Shown here piece by piece: positions 31,278 to 39,700 of a stretch of DNA of 43,762 nt (position 1 is its first letter; each line of letters starts with the position of its first letter). Source of the DNA: JBKJML01 sp046596415 (lineage in GTDB: Bacteria; Actinomycetota; Thermoleophilia; Gaiellales; Gaiellaceae); NCBI GenBank assembly GCA_046596415.1, contig JBKJML010000141.1, positions 1-43,762 of the forward strand, in the 5' to 3' direction. The position numbers and the translations under genes are program-made. The notes beneath the pieces were generated by a model. The model did not search any database. It was not told the origin of the DNA and was given only the letters and a program-made list of their open reading frames with translations.

Positions 31278-34200
31278 ATGTCGAACTGCGTATCGTGTGG
31301 CGCGGCTCTTTCAGGGAGTGCGCGCTTCTGCTCGTCGTGCGGGATGTCGACCGCGATGGCTGCCTCCGCGGTCGAGGAGCGGAAGCTAGTGACAGTGTTG
31401 TTCGCTGATCTTGTCGGCTCGACGGCGCTGGGAGAGTCCACCGATCCGGAGCGGATGCGCGTGGTGCTCGACCGGTTCTACGACGCGATGGCGGCCGAGA
31501 TCGAGCGTGTTGGCGGAACGATCGAGAAGTTTGTCGGGGACGCGGTCATGGCCGCGTTTGGCGCGCCGATCGCTCATGAGGATCACGCCGAGCGGGCTCT
31601 TGCTGCGGCGCTGGCAATGCAGGATCGATTGCGCGAGCTCTTCGGAGACCGCTTGAAGCTCCGGATCGGTGTGAATACCGGGGACGTTGTCCTCGGACGC
31701 GCCCGCCAGGGCAGCTCGTTCGTGTCGGGCGACGCCGTCAACGTGGCGGCGCGGCTCGAGCAGGCCGCGGCGCCGGACGAGATCCTGGTCGGCGAGCGCA
31801 CCGTCGCAGCCGCGGGGGCGGCGTTCGCGTACGGGGAGGGGCGCTCACTCGCGGCGAAGGGCAAGCGGCTTCCCGTCAACGCACGCCCGCTCGTGCGCGC
31901 GCTCGCGCCACGGCGGCCGCGCGGCGCCCGCGGCCTCCGCTCGGCATTTGTGGGCCGCAAGCTGGAGATCGAGTGGTTGGTTCGAGCCTACGAGGCGACG
32001 GTCGCCGGCGGGCGACCGCGGCTCGTCGTTGCCGTCGGGGATCCAGGCGTCGGAAAGAGCCGTCTCGTAGCTGAGTTCGTCGACCGGCTCGCGCGCTTCC
32101 CCAGCTCTCCCGCCGTCGCTCTCGGCCGCTGCCTCGCGTATGGCCGTCAAACGACGTACGCGCCGCTCGGTGACGTGCTCAGGCAGCGGCTCGGCCTCGC
32201 TGAGAGCGCCTCGCCAGCCGACGTGGCGGCTGTTCTTGGGAGCCGGCAGATCCTCGCCCTCGCGCTCGGCGCCGCCGCCGCCGAGGACATCCATCCGCTC
32301 GTCGCGCGGGCACGGTTCCAGACGGCGTGGACGGAGTTCGTCGCCGAGGCGGCGGCAGAGCGCCCGCTCGTGGTCGTCATCGAGGACGCGCACTGGGCTC
32401 AGCCGCAGCTGCTCGAGCTACTCGATGAGCTCGCGGCGACGGGCGAGATGCCGATCCTCATCGTCGTGACGAGCCGGCCCGAGCTTGCGCCCGCCGCCTT
32501 CGCGCGCGCCGCGGCAGAGACAATCCGGGTCGAGCCGCTGCCGGCCGCGTCCGCCGCAGCGATGGCCGCGCAACTTCTGGGCTCAGCGCCACCGCAGCCG
32601 ATGCTCGCGGCCCTCGACCGCGCGGAGGGCAACCCCTTCTTCATCGAAGAGATCGTCGCCAGCCTTCTCGACCGCGGGCTGCTCGTCCGCCGCGAGGGCG
32701 CGTGGGCCGTCGGCGAGCTGCCGCCGTCCGCGGTCCCCGACACGGTCACGTCGCTGCTCGCCTCGCGGATCGATCTGCTTCCGCCGCGTGAGAAGCGGGC
32801 GTTGCAGGCGGCGGCGGTCGTCGGCCGGCGGTTCGGACGCGCGTCCGTCGAAGCACTGGTCGGCGAGCGGCCCGACTTCGCCCTGCTCGAGCAGCGTGAG
32901 TTCGTGGCACGGGCTTCCCCGTCGTCCGTGGCGGACGACGGGGAATACACGCTCAAGCACGCGCTCACGCGTGAAGTCGCGTACGCCGGGGTTCCCCGCG
33001 CTGCACGCGCGCGGCTCCATGCGGCTTACGCCGAATGGGTCGAACGCGAGCGCGGAGCGCGCGACGAGAACGCGCCGGTGCTCGCGCACCACTACGGCGA
33101 GTCGCTGGACGCGGAGTTCCTCGATCTGGCGTGGGGCGAGGACGCCGCGACGATCGAACGCTTGCGCACGAAGGCGCTTCGCTGGTTACAGCGGGCAGCC
33201 GAGTTGGCGATCGGGCGATACGACATCGACCAGGTACTCTCGCTTCTCCAGCGGTCGCTCGAGCTCGCCGAGGATGAAGCGACGACGCACCGCCTCTGGC
33301 GCGCGATCGCCGCGGCGCACGCGCTGCGGTACGACAGCGCCGGATTCGTCAGCGCGAGTCAGCGCGCCATCGACCTCGCGCCTGATGCGCCCGCGAGGTC
33401 TGCGCTGTACGCCGACCTCGCACTCCGCACGTCCGTCGCCGGCTTGATGTGGAACCCTCCGCTCGAGCCGCAGGTTGTCGAGGCCTGGATCGAGAGTGCG
33501 CTCAGGGGCGCCGCGGCTGGGAGCGCGGATCGGGCGAAGGCGCTTCTGGCGCGTGCGTGGTATGAGGCGAACGCGGACGCACCGGCGCGCGAGGCGCTCG
33601 CGATCGCCGAGCGCCTCGACGATCCGGTACTGATCGCGCTCGGGCTGCGCGGTTGCATCTTCGCCGCGACCACGGCTGGCCGCCTCGACGAGGCCGCCGC
33701 GCAAGCCGAGCGGCTCGACGCGATCGTCGGCTCGGTCTCAGATCCCGGCCTGAAGGAGGTCGTGATGACGCCCACCCTGCGCATCGCGATGCTGCTGGGG
33801 AATCTGGACGATGCGCGACGGCATGTCGAGTCGATCGACGCGTTGATCCGGGAGCTCACGCCCCACCATCGGCTTCACGGGCTCGCCTACGCGGTGGAGG
33901 TGGAAGAGCTTGGTGCGTGCTGGGAGCGGGTTCTCGCGCTCGAGCCCGCGGTCGAGGAGGCCGTGGAGCGCAACCGCGCGACGCCGTGCGCCCGCAACGC
34001 GCGGTCGCTGCTCGTCTGCGCGCTCGCGCACGAGGCGGCGGGCAACGGCGGACGCGCGGCCGTGGTCGAGCGTGCGGCTGAGCAACTGCGGATGGAGGGG
34101 CACGTGCGCGTGCTCGAGCCTCTTCTTCTGCGGCTTGCCCTTCTCCGCGGGCGGTCCGAGGAGCTGCAGGACCGGATCGGTCGCTACGGCGCGCCGCAGA

Positions 34201-34496
34201 TCCGGTTCACGTGGGATATCGCCGGCGTCGCCGCCTGGCTCGACGCCGCAGCGGCGCTCGGTCTGCGCGAGGCGATCGAAGCCGCCGCCACCGACATCGC
34301 CTACGAGGCGACGTACGTCGAGCCCTTTGTGCTGCGCGCGATTGGCATCGCGCGCAGGGACGAGGAGCTGATCCACCGGGCCGACCGCGCGTTCGCCGCG
34401 CGAGGACTCGATTGGTTCGCCCAGCAGACGCCGCTGCTGATAGGCGCGGCGACCCGCTCAGGGGCACGCCCTTGCCCCGGCTCTCGGACTAATTGA
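31278..34496 (+). CDS. zinc-ribbon/class III adenylate-guanylate cyclase/AAA ATPase/TPR-like protein
   Basis: A 1072-aa signalling protein. Residues 4-21 hold a zinc ribbon (C-x2-C, C-x2-C). Residues about 35-200 are a class III nucleotide cyclase domain with metal Asp 44 (VLFADLVGST) and Asp 88 (KFVGDAVMAAFGAP). Residues about 222-520 are a STAND-like ATPase with Walker A GDPGVGKS (254-261) and Walker B VVVIEDAHW (about 366-373). The rest is helical, TPR-like and Ala-rich. Such proteins couple ligand or partner sensing to cAMP or cGMP synthesis, and actinobacteria often carry many. ATG 31278 gives the zinc ribbon directly. No ribosome-binding site is seen. It lies alone between two copies of the tRNA-Asp 3' part. 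Confidence 0.93.
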   Translation: MSNCVSCGAALSGSARFCSSCGMSTAMAASAVEERKLVTVLFADLVGSTALGESTDPERMRVVLDRFYDAMAAEIERVGGTIEKFVGDAVMAAFGAPIAHEDHAERALAAALAMQDRLRELFGDRLKLRIGVNTGDVVLGRARQGSSFVSGDAVNVAARLEQAAAPDEILVGERTVAAAGAAFAYGEGRSLAAKGKRLPVNARPLVRALAPRRPRGARGLRSAFVGRKLEIEWLVRAYEATVAGGRPRLVVAVGDPGVGKSRLVAEFVDRLARFPSSPAVALGRCLAYGRQTTYAPLGDVLRQRLGLAESASPADVAAVLGSRQILALALGAAAAEDIHPLVARARFQTAWTEFVAEAAAERPLVVVIEDAHWAQPQLLELLDELAATGEMPILIVVTSRPELAPAAFARAAAETIRVEPLPAASAAAMAAQLLGSAPPQPMLAALDRAEGNPFFIEEIVASLLDRGLLVRREGAWAVGELPPSAVPDTVTSLLASRIDLLPPREKRALQAAAVVGRRFGRASVEALVGERPDFALLEQREFVARASPSSVADDGEYTLKHALTREVAYAGVPRAARARLHAAYAEWVERERGARDENAPVLAHHYGESLDAEFLDLAWGEDAATIERLRTKALRWLQRAAELAIGRYDIDQVLSLLQRSLELAEDEATTHRLWRAIAAAHALRYDSAGFVSASQRAIDLAPDAPARSALYADLALRTSVAGLMWNPPLEPQVVEAWIESALRGAAAGSADRAKALLARAWYEANADAPAREALAIAERLDDPVLIALGLRGCIFAATTAGRLDEAAAQAERLDAIVGSVSDPGLKEVVMTPTLRIAMLLGNLDDARRHVESIDALIRELTPHHRLHGLAYAVEVEELGACWERVLALEPAVEEAVERNRATPCARNARSLLVCALAHEAAGNGGRAAVVERAAEQLRMEGHVRVLEPLLLRLALLRGRSEELQDRIGRYGAPQIRFTWDIAGVAAWLDAAAALGLREAIEAAATDIAYEATYVEPFVLRAIGIARRDEELIHRADRAFAARGLDWFAQQTPLLIGAATRSGARPCPGSRTN

Positions 34497-34574
34497 GAGC
34501 CCCATCCACACCCCATCACGCGGTAGCGTCTGCCGGACATAGGAAAGAAAAATCGCCTGCGTGCAGGCGGTTCA

Positions 34575-34652
<78 letters not shown>

Positions 34653-34697
34653 CGGGCGAGGGGGCAGTCTAGCTGCCCCGGTCTCTAGGCTGCATAC

Positions 34698-35840
34698 GTG
34701 ACGACGGTCGACTGGATCGCGGCCGCGGTGATCGCCGTCGCTGCATTGAACGGGCTCCGCAAGGGGCTCCTGTCGGGAGCGCTCTCGCTCGCCGGGATCC
34801 TCGGCGGCGCGTACGTCGGGGCGCGGATTGCGCCGCAACTCCTCTCCGGCACAACCTCGGCGTACACGCCGCTCGTGTCGCTCGCCGGCGCCGTCGTCGC
34901 CGGAGTGTTCCTCCAGAGCGCCGGCTCGCTCATCGGCGGCATGGTCGGCAAAACGCTCTTCGCGATCCCGCCGCTCAAGGCGCTCGACACGATCGGTGGG
35001 CTCGCGCTCGGTGCGGCAATCGGCACGACGCTCGTCTGGGTGCTCGGCGCCGTTGCGCTCCACGTCCCCGGCCAGACCGAGCTCCGCCGCGAGGTGCAGC
35101 AGTCCGTGATCCTCAAGCGGCTGAACGAGCAAGTGCCGCCCGAGCGGATCATGGACGCGCTCGCACGGGTCGACCCGTTCCCGGCGCTGCGCGGCCCAGA
35201 CGCGCCCGTCGAGCCGCCCGACCCGCTCCTCCTGCGCCAGCCCGCCGTCCGGCTCGCAAAGCAGAGCGTCGTCCGCGTTACCGGGAGCGCCTGCGGGCTC
35301 GGGATCGTGGGGAGCGGCTGGATCGCAGCCCCTGGCCTCGTCGTCACCAACGCGCACGTCGTCGCCGGCGTGAAAGGCCCACGCGTCGACCGGGGCGAGG
35401 ACAGCGACCGCCGCAGCGCCACGCTCGTGCTCTTCGACCCCCGCAACGACCTCGCGATCCTGCGCGCCCCAGGCATCGGCGGCCGGGCACTGCCGCTCGT
35501 CGACCCCCGCAGCGGCGTCGCGGTCGCCATCCTCGGCTACCCGGAGAACGGCCCGTTCACCGCCACGCCCGGCCGCGTCGGCCAGACGGCCACCGTCCTC
35601 ACGAACGACGCGTACGGGCGGGGCCCGGTTGGCCGCCGGATCACGACGATCCGCGGTCACGTCCGCCACGGCAACTCCGGCGGCCCCGCCGTCGACGGCG
35701 CCGGCGGCGTGCAGACAACCGTCTTCGCCTCGCGGGTCGGCTCGCGCTCCGGCTACGGCGTCGCCACCGACATCGTGCGCAAGGCGATCGCCAAGGCGCG
35801 TGGCGCGAAGCCTGTTTCGTCGGGCCCCTGCGTGCGTTAG
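34698..35840 (+). CDS. marP: MarP-like membrane serine protease (CvpA plus trypsin domains)
   Basis: A 380-aa protein with four hydrophobic segments in the first about 125 residues (CvpA/colicin V production-type domain), then a chymotrypsin-fold protease. The catalytic His is in VVTNAHVVAG, the Asp in NDLAILRAP and the Ser in RHGNSGGPAVD. This architecture and length match MarP (Rv3671c) of mycobacteria, a periplasm-facing protease needed for acid and oxidative stress resistance through cell-wall hydrolase processing. Two Cys (SACGLG and the near C-terminal PCVR) may form the regulatory disulphide known in the family (inference). GTG 34698 has TAGGCT 6 nt upstream and no ribosome-binding site, so it is probably leaderless. 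Confidence 0.92.
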   Translation: MTTVDWIAAAVIAVAALNGLRKGLLSGALSLAGILGGAYVGARIAPQLLSGTTSAYTPLVSLAGAVVAGVFLQSAGSLIGGMVGKTLFAIPPLKALDTIGGLALGAAIGTTLVWVLGAVALHVPGQTELRREVQQSVILKRLNEQVPPERIMDALARVDPFPALRGPDAPVEPPDPLLLRQPAVRLAKQSVVRVTGSACGLGIVGSGWIAAPGLVVTNAHVVAGVKGPRVDRGEDSDRRSATLVLFDPRNDLAILRAPGIGGRALPLVDPRSGVAVAILGYPENGPFTATPGRVGQTATVLTNDAYGRGPVGRRITTIRGHVRHGNSGGPAVDGAGGVQTTVFASRVGSRSGYGVATDIVRKAIAKARGAKPVSSGPCVR

Positions 35841-37645
35841 AACAGGTCGAGGATCCCGAGCGGGGCCCGAAACGGGGCCACCACGTACACGCCGGCCGCC
35901 CGGGAGCGGCACGCCTCGATCAGCCCGCCCGCCAACTCCATCCCGACCTCCGGCGCCGACGCGCCGGCGGCGCGCAGCGTCTCCTGCACCGGATCGGGCA
36001 CGACGATCCCCGGCACCTCGTTGTGGACGCGCACCGCGAGCTGGTGGCTGCGTAACGGCCAGATCCCGACGAGGAGTGGGATCGGCGAGCTGCCACCGAA
36101 GCGGGCGAGGAATGCGTCTAGGTACTCGACGTCGAAGACGATCTGGGTCATCGCGAACTGTGCACCGGCCTCGAGCTTCTGCTCGAAACGATCGAGCTCG
36201 AGCTCCATGTCGTCGGCGGTCGGGTTCACGGCGACGCCGGTGAAGAACGACGTGGGAGCGTCGATCGAGCGGCCGTGATAGTCCTCGCCCCGGTTCAGTG
36301 ACGAGATGAGACGCGTGAGCCCGATCGAGTCCACCTCGTACACCCCGCGCGCACCCGGGTAGTCGCCCTCCTCCGGAGGGTCGCCCGTGACCGCGAGCAC
36401 GTTGCGAACGCCTTCGGCGTGGGCACCGAGGAGCAGCGACTCGAGCCCGGCCACCGCGGTGTCGCGCGGCGTCAGATGCGGGATCGTCTCCATCCCGGTC
36501 GTCCGCTGGATTGCGACCGACGCCATGATCCCGCTCATCCGTGCGCGCGCCCGCGGGTTGTCGTTCACGTCGACGAGGTGCGCCTTGCCCGACTCCTTCA
36601 GGACGCGCGCCGTCTCGATCAGCCCCTCGTTCGAGGCGCCGAGCGGCGGATCGAGCTGCACCGAGACGACGAACTCCTGCTCGCGGAACATACGGGCAAG
36701 CTCCGTCTCCTCCGGCGCGGCGCCTGCGGCTGTGGCGAGCTCGTCCTCACGCACGATGAGCGGCCCGGACGGCGCGCGATCCTCGTCGACCGCAGAGCGG
36801 ATCGCCGCGATCTGGGCCGGGGTCGTGCCGCAGCAGCCGCCGATCAGGCCGGCCCCGAGGCTCCGCGCCTGCGCGGCGAACTCGGCGAAATAGTCCGGCG
36901 TCGCATGCGGGAAGACGAGTCGGGTGCCGGAGAGGCTCGCGAGACCGACGTTCGGCATCGCAGCGAGCACGCGACCCTCGCGCTGCATCGCCGCGAGCGC
37001 CCGCAGGGCTGCGGCAGGGCCGGCGCCGTGGTTCGCACCGATCGCGGCGACGTCGAGCCCGTCCAGCCGCTCGGCGGCCGTGGCGGCAGGGACGCCGCCG
37101 AGTGTGCGCCCGTCGGCGTCGAAGGTCATCAGCGCCACGATCGGCAGGCTCGACACGGTGCGTACGGCTGCGATCGCGGCGACGAGCTCCTCGAGATCGT
37201 AGAACGTCTCCAGCATCACGACGTCGGCCCCGCGCCCCTCCAGGATCTCCGCCTGCTCGGCGTAGAGCCGGTCGTTCTCCTCCGGGTCGAAGCGCTCGTA
37301 CTCGCCGAGCGGGCCGATCGCGGCTGCGATGAAGATGTCGCGGCCCGACACCTCACGCGCCTCACGCGCCAGTCGCACCGCGGTCGAGTTGATCCGCTCG
37401 AACTCGTCCTCCAGGAAGTGCGCGGCGAGCTTGCGCCGGTTCGCGCCGAACGTGTTCGTCTCGATCACGTCCGCGCCAGCCCGGATGAAACTTGAATGGA
37501 GCGCGACGACGCTCTCCGGCGCGCGCAGGTTCGCCTCCTCGGGGCAGCGCAGCCGTGGGACAGCGCCCGCAATCAGCGTCCCCATTCCCCCGTCGGCGAC
37601 AAGCGTGGGGCCGCTTCGCAGGCGCTCGGTGAACCGGTCTGCCAC
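35837..37645 (-). CDS. bifunctional homocysteine S-methyltransferase/methylenetetrahydrofolate reductase
   Basis: A 602-aa fusion, as in YitJ of Bacillus. Residues 1-about 290 are the homocysteine methyltransferase barrel (DGGMGTL, ETNTFGAN, GGCCGTTPAQI). Residues about 315-602 are a MetF-type reductase (FVVSVQLDPPLG, VLAVTGDPPEEGDYPGARGVYEVDSIGL, AQFAMTQIVFD). It links folate one-carbon units to methionine synthesis. The first zinc Cys, usual in GxNCGxGP, is His 206 here (GANHGAGP), while Cys 271 and Cys 272 are kept. GTG 37645 is preceded by TACAGT at 6 nt with no Shine-Dalgarno sequence, which suggests a leaderless mRNA. Longer readings upstream lack homology. Confidence 0.92.
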   Translation of the reverse strand: MADRFTERLRSGPTLVADGGMGTLIAGAVPRLRCPEEANLRAPESVVALHSSFIRAGADVIETNTFGANRRKLAAHFLEDEFERINSTAVRLAREAREVSGRDIFIAAAIGPLGEYERFDPEENDRLYAEQAEILEGRGADVVMLETFYDLEELVAAIAAVRTVSSLPIVALMTFDADGRTLGGVPAATAAERLDGLDVAAIGANHGAGPAAALRALAAMQREGRVLAAMPNVGLASLSGTRLVFPHATPDYFAEFAAQARSLGAGLIGGCCGTTPAQIAAIRSAVDEDRAPSGPLIVREDELATAAGAAPEETELARMFREQEFVVSVQLDPPLGASNEGLIETARVLKESGKAHLVDVNDNPRARARMSGIMASVAIQRTTGMETIPHLTPRDTAVAGLESLLLGAHAEGVRNVLAVTGDPPEEGDYPGARGVYEVDSIGLTRLISSLNRGEDYHGRSIDAPTSFFTGVAVNPTADDMELELDRFEQKLEAGAQFAMTQIVFDVEYLDAFLARFGGSSPIPLLVGIWPLRSHQLAVRVHNEVPGIVVPDPVQETLRAAGASAPEVGMELAGGLIEACRSRAAGVYVVAPFRAPLGILDLF

Positions 37646-37820
37646 GGGCCCACTGTAGTGAAGCGGCGGCGTCAACCCCGAATGAGTGACGCGTGAACCA
37701 AGAATGGGTGATGGCACCAACCGATTCGTGTCCGATACTCCAACCAGTCCTCGAGCGCACCGGTGTGGCGGGAGCGAACGAGGGCAACTGCGGCAAGACT
37801 GGCTTCTGCGGAGGCCATTG

Positions 37821-37861
37821 GGAGACCGGGCCACGGCGGCGGCCCGGTCTCCTCTCTTTTT
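37821..37861 (+). terminator. factor-independent terminator on the plus strand
   Basis: GGAGACCGGGCC (37821-37832) pairs perfectly with GGCCCGGTCTCC (37841-37852). The loop is 8 nt and the tail TCTCTTTTT follows. It is the most classical terminator of the window, yet no plus-strand gene lies directly upstream. Confidence 0.8.
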
Positions 37862-37956
37862 GGGCAGCTAAAGATTTCCGCCGCCCGAACCGATAAGGTG
37901 GACGGACTCTCCTTCCGGGGACTGACGGCAAATCATCCTGCGGTTAGGAAGGTCTC

Positions 37957-37984
37957 GAAACGGCGGGCTTTGGCTCGCCGTTTC
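37957..37984. terminator. hairpin downstream of the SDR gene
   Basis: GAAACGGCG (37957-37965) and CGCCGTTTC (37976-37984) pair, extended inwards by three more pairs including one G-U to a 4-nt loop. On the minus strand it follows the SDR stop by about 30 nt and may end that transcript. There is no T-tract. Confidence 0.55.
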
Positions 37985-38013
37985 CCGTTCCGAGGGCGAA
38001 CACTGAGGCCGTC

Positions 38014-38790
38014 TCAGTCGTCGTGGACGACGCGGCCTTCCATCCCGCCGGCGACGGTGACCACCTCGCCCGTGATGTGGCCCGAGAGCACATCGGAGGC
38101 GAGCACGACGACCTGGGCGGCGATGTCGTCGGGCGTCGCGACCTTTCGCAGCGCCATCGTCCGCGAGATCCGCCGCACCGCCTCGGGGTCGACATGGCCA
38201 CGCGTCATCGGCGACTCCGTCCAGCCGGGGGCGACCGCGTTCACGCGTGCTCGCGGCGCGATCCGCGTCACCTCATTCTTCAGGCTGAGGAGCAGACCAC
38301 CGGTGACGGCCGACTTGGCGGCCGCGTAATCGGCGTGACCGGCCTCACCGACGATGCCCGCGGTCGAGCCGACGAGAACCAGCGAGCCGTGGCCGTTCCG
38401 CTCCACCTCACGTAGGAAGGCGCGGCTGGTCAGGAAGGCCGAGGTCAGATTCTGCCGGAGCGTCGCCTCCCAGCGCTCGAGCGTGAGCTCCCACACGGGC
38501 ACGTCCTCGGACGGCCAGACGCCCGCGACGGCAGCGCACACGTCGATCTGCCCGAGCGCCTCGCGCGCAGCCGCGAAGGCGCGGTCGACCTCGTGTTCGT
38601 CGGTCAGGTCGCCGCCGACGACCGGCGCGCCGCCGAGCTCGGCCGCCACCTCGCGCGCCCGCTCCTCACCGCGGTGGTAATGGACGGCGACGCGCGCACC
38701 CTCCGCTACGAAGAGCCGCGCGCAGGCAGCGCCGATCCCACCGGAGGCGCCGGTGACGAGGACGCCCTTGCCTGCGAGTCCGGTCTCCAC
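38014..38790 (-). CDS. SDR family oxidoreductase
   Basis: Classical SDR (258 aa) with LVTGASGGIGAACARLF near residue 10, the catalytic Ser in LVGSTAGIVG, DYAAAK near 154, and HITGEVVTVAGGME at the end. The usual NNAG reads AAVAGV. It is FabG-like, and the substrate is unknown. GTG 38790 is divergent from the M55 peptidase gene, and TAGCCT lies 8 nt upstream, so its transcript is leaderless or nearly so. Confidence 0.92.
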   Translation of the reverse strand: METGLAGKGVLVTGASGGIGAACARLFVAEGARVAVHYHRGEERAREVAAELGGAPVVGGDLTDEHEVDRAFAAAREALGQIDVCAAVAGVWPSEDVPVWELTLERWEATLRQNLTSAFLTSRAFLREVERNGHGSLVLVGSTAGIVGEAGHADYAAAKSAVTGGLLLSLKNEVTRIAPRARVNAVAPGWTESPMTRGHVDPEAVRRISRTMALRKVATPDDIAAQVVVLASDVLSGHITGEVVTVAGGMEGRVVHDD

Positions 38791-38797
38791 GATCGCC

Positions 38798-38804
38798 TAG
38801 GCTA
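38798..38804. promoter_or_regulatory. overlapping divergent -10 boxes
   Basis: TAGGCT (38798-38803) on the plus strand and TAGCCT (38804-38799) on the minus strand each lie 8 nt from a GTG start (38812 and 38790). The two TANNNT boxes almost coincide in a 21-bp gap, the same design as at 26107-26116. Confidence 0.5.
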
Positions 38805-38811
38805 CAGCCAC

Positions 38812-39621
38812 GTGAAGGTGCACATCATCAGCGATATGGAAGGCGTCTCCGGCATCACCAAGCCGCGGCAGACGCTCGGCGGCGCGCCGCTCTACGACGA
38901 GGGCCGCCGCCTCTACACCGAGGAGATCAACGCGGCCGTGCGCGGCGCCAAGGCGGCCGGTGCAACCGAGATCGTCGTCATGGACTGTCACGGCGCGGGT
39001 GAGGAGTGGATGTTCAACTCGCTCGTCCCCGACCTGCTCGACCCCGCCTGCGAGTGGGTCGTCCAGGACGAGTGGACCGAGTACACCGCTTTCCTCGAGG
39101 AAGGCTGCGACGCGGCGCTCTTCGTCGGCATGCATGCGAGAGCCGGCACGCGCGACGGGCTGATGAACCACACCGTCTCCGGCTCCGAGTATCAGAACCT
39201 CTGGTTCAACGGCACGCTCGTCGGCGAGACCGGGATCAACGCGGCGCTCTGCGGCACCTGGGGCTGCCCCGTCCTCCTCGTCACCGGCGACGAGGCCGCC
39301 TGTCGCGAGGGGCGCGAGCTCCTCGGCGACAACCTCACGACCGTGGCCGTCAAGATCGGTACCGGCGCCCGGAGCGCCCGCAACATCGCGCCGCTGCGGG
39401 CCCGCGAGCTGATCGAGGCCGGCGCGAAGGACGCGCTCGCGAACCTCGCCGCGGTGAAGCCGTACGACCCGGGCAGCCCCTGCGAGGTCCGGGTCGAGTT
39501 CAAGAACACGTTCACGCCTGACAAGCTCCGCTATCGCCAGGGCGTCGAGCGGATCGACGACCGAACGATCACCTCGTCGGCCGCGACGTGGTGGGACGCC
39601 TGGAAGCAGTTCTTCTTCTAG
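38812..39621 (+). CDS. M55 family metallopeptidase (D-aminopeptidase DppA-like)
   Basis: A 269-aa protein with the DppA fingerprints: SDMEGVSG at the N-terminus (zinc ligands Asp and Glu), VVMDCHGAG near residue 60, FVGMHARAG near 105, and NHTVSG with the nucleophile/base region after it. DppA releases N-terminal D-amino acids from peptides, working as a decamer with two zinc ions per site. GTG 38812 is used, and GTG 38818 is also possible. It could supply D-amino acids for the D-amino-acid oxidases of the island, but it lies outside that island. Confidence 0.9.
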   Translation: MKVHIISDMEGVSGITKPRQTLGGAPLYDEGRRLYTEEINAAVRGAKAAGATEIVVMDCHGAGEEWMFNSLVPDLLDPACEWVVQDEWTEYTAFLEEGCDAALFVGMHARAGTRDGLMNHTVSGSEYQNLWFNGTLVGETGINAALCGTWGCPVLLVTGDEAACREGRELLGDNLTTVAVKIGTGARSARNIAPLRARELIEAGAKDALANLAAVKPYDPGSPCEVRVEFKNTFTPDKLRYRQGVERIDDRTITSSAATWWDAWKQFFF

Positions 39622-39628
39622 GAGAGAG

Positions 39629-39651
39629 CCTTGTGGCTCAGAGCCACAAGG
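39629..39651. terminator. hairpin terminator after the M55 peptidase
   Basis: CCTTGTGGCT (39629-39638) and AGCCACAAGG (39642-39651) form a perfect 10-bp stem with a 3-nt loop, and a short T-containing tail (GTTGTT) follows. It lies between convergent genes and could serve both. Confidence 0.65.
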
Positions 39652-39700
39652 CGGGTTGTTCGGCTACAGCGCCGGTTCGGACACGGCTGAGGGACAGTCC

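Larger units (their letters stand above)
37646..38013. other. gene-poor intergenic region with two hairpins
   Basis: No gene is supported in these 368 bases between the minus-strand methyltransferase start and the minus-strand SDR stop. A weak plus-strand frame (37693-37896) runs through a terminator and is not convincing. The stretch carries a factor-independent terminator on the plus strand and a second hairpin. I could not fit a known riboswitch. Confidence 0.6.

Noticed and set aside
37693..37896. 67-codon Cys-containing open frame on the plus strand
   Set aside because: It runs through a perfect terminator stem, has no clear ribosome-binding site and no recognisable family. Kept only as part of the candidate small-RNA region.
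37646..38013. SAM, SAH, cobalamin or c-di-GMP riboswitch upstream of the methionine synthesis gene
   Set aside because: I looked for the conserved core bases on both strands and found none. The gene also seems leaderless.
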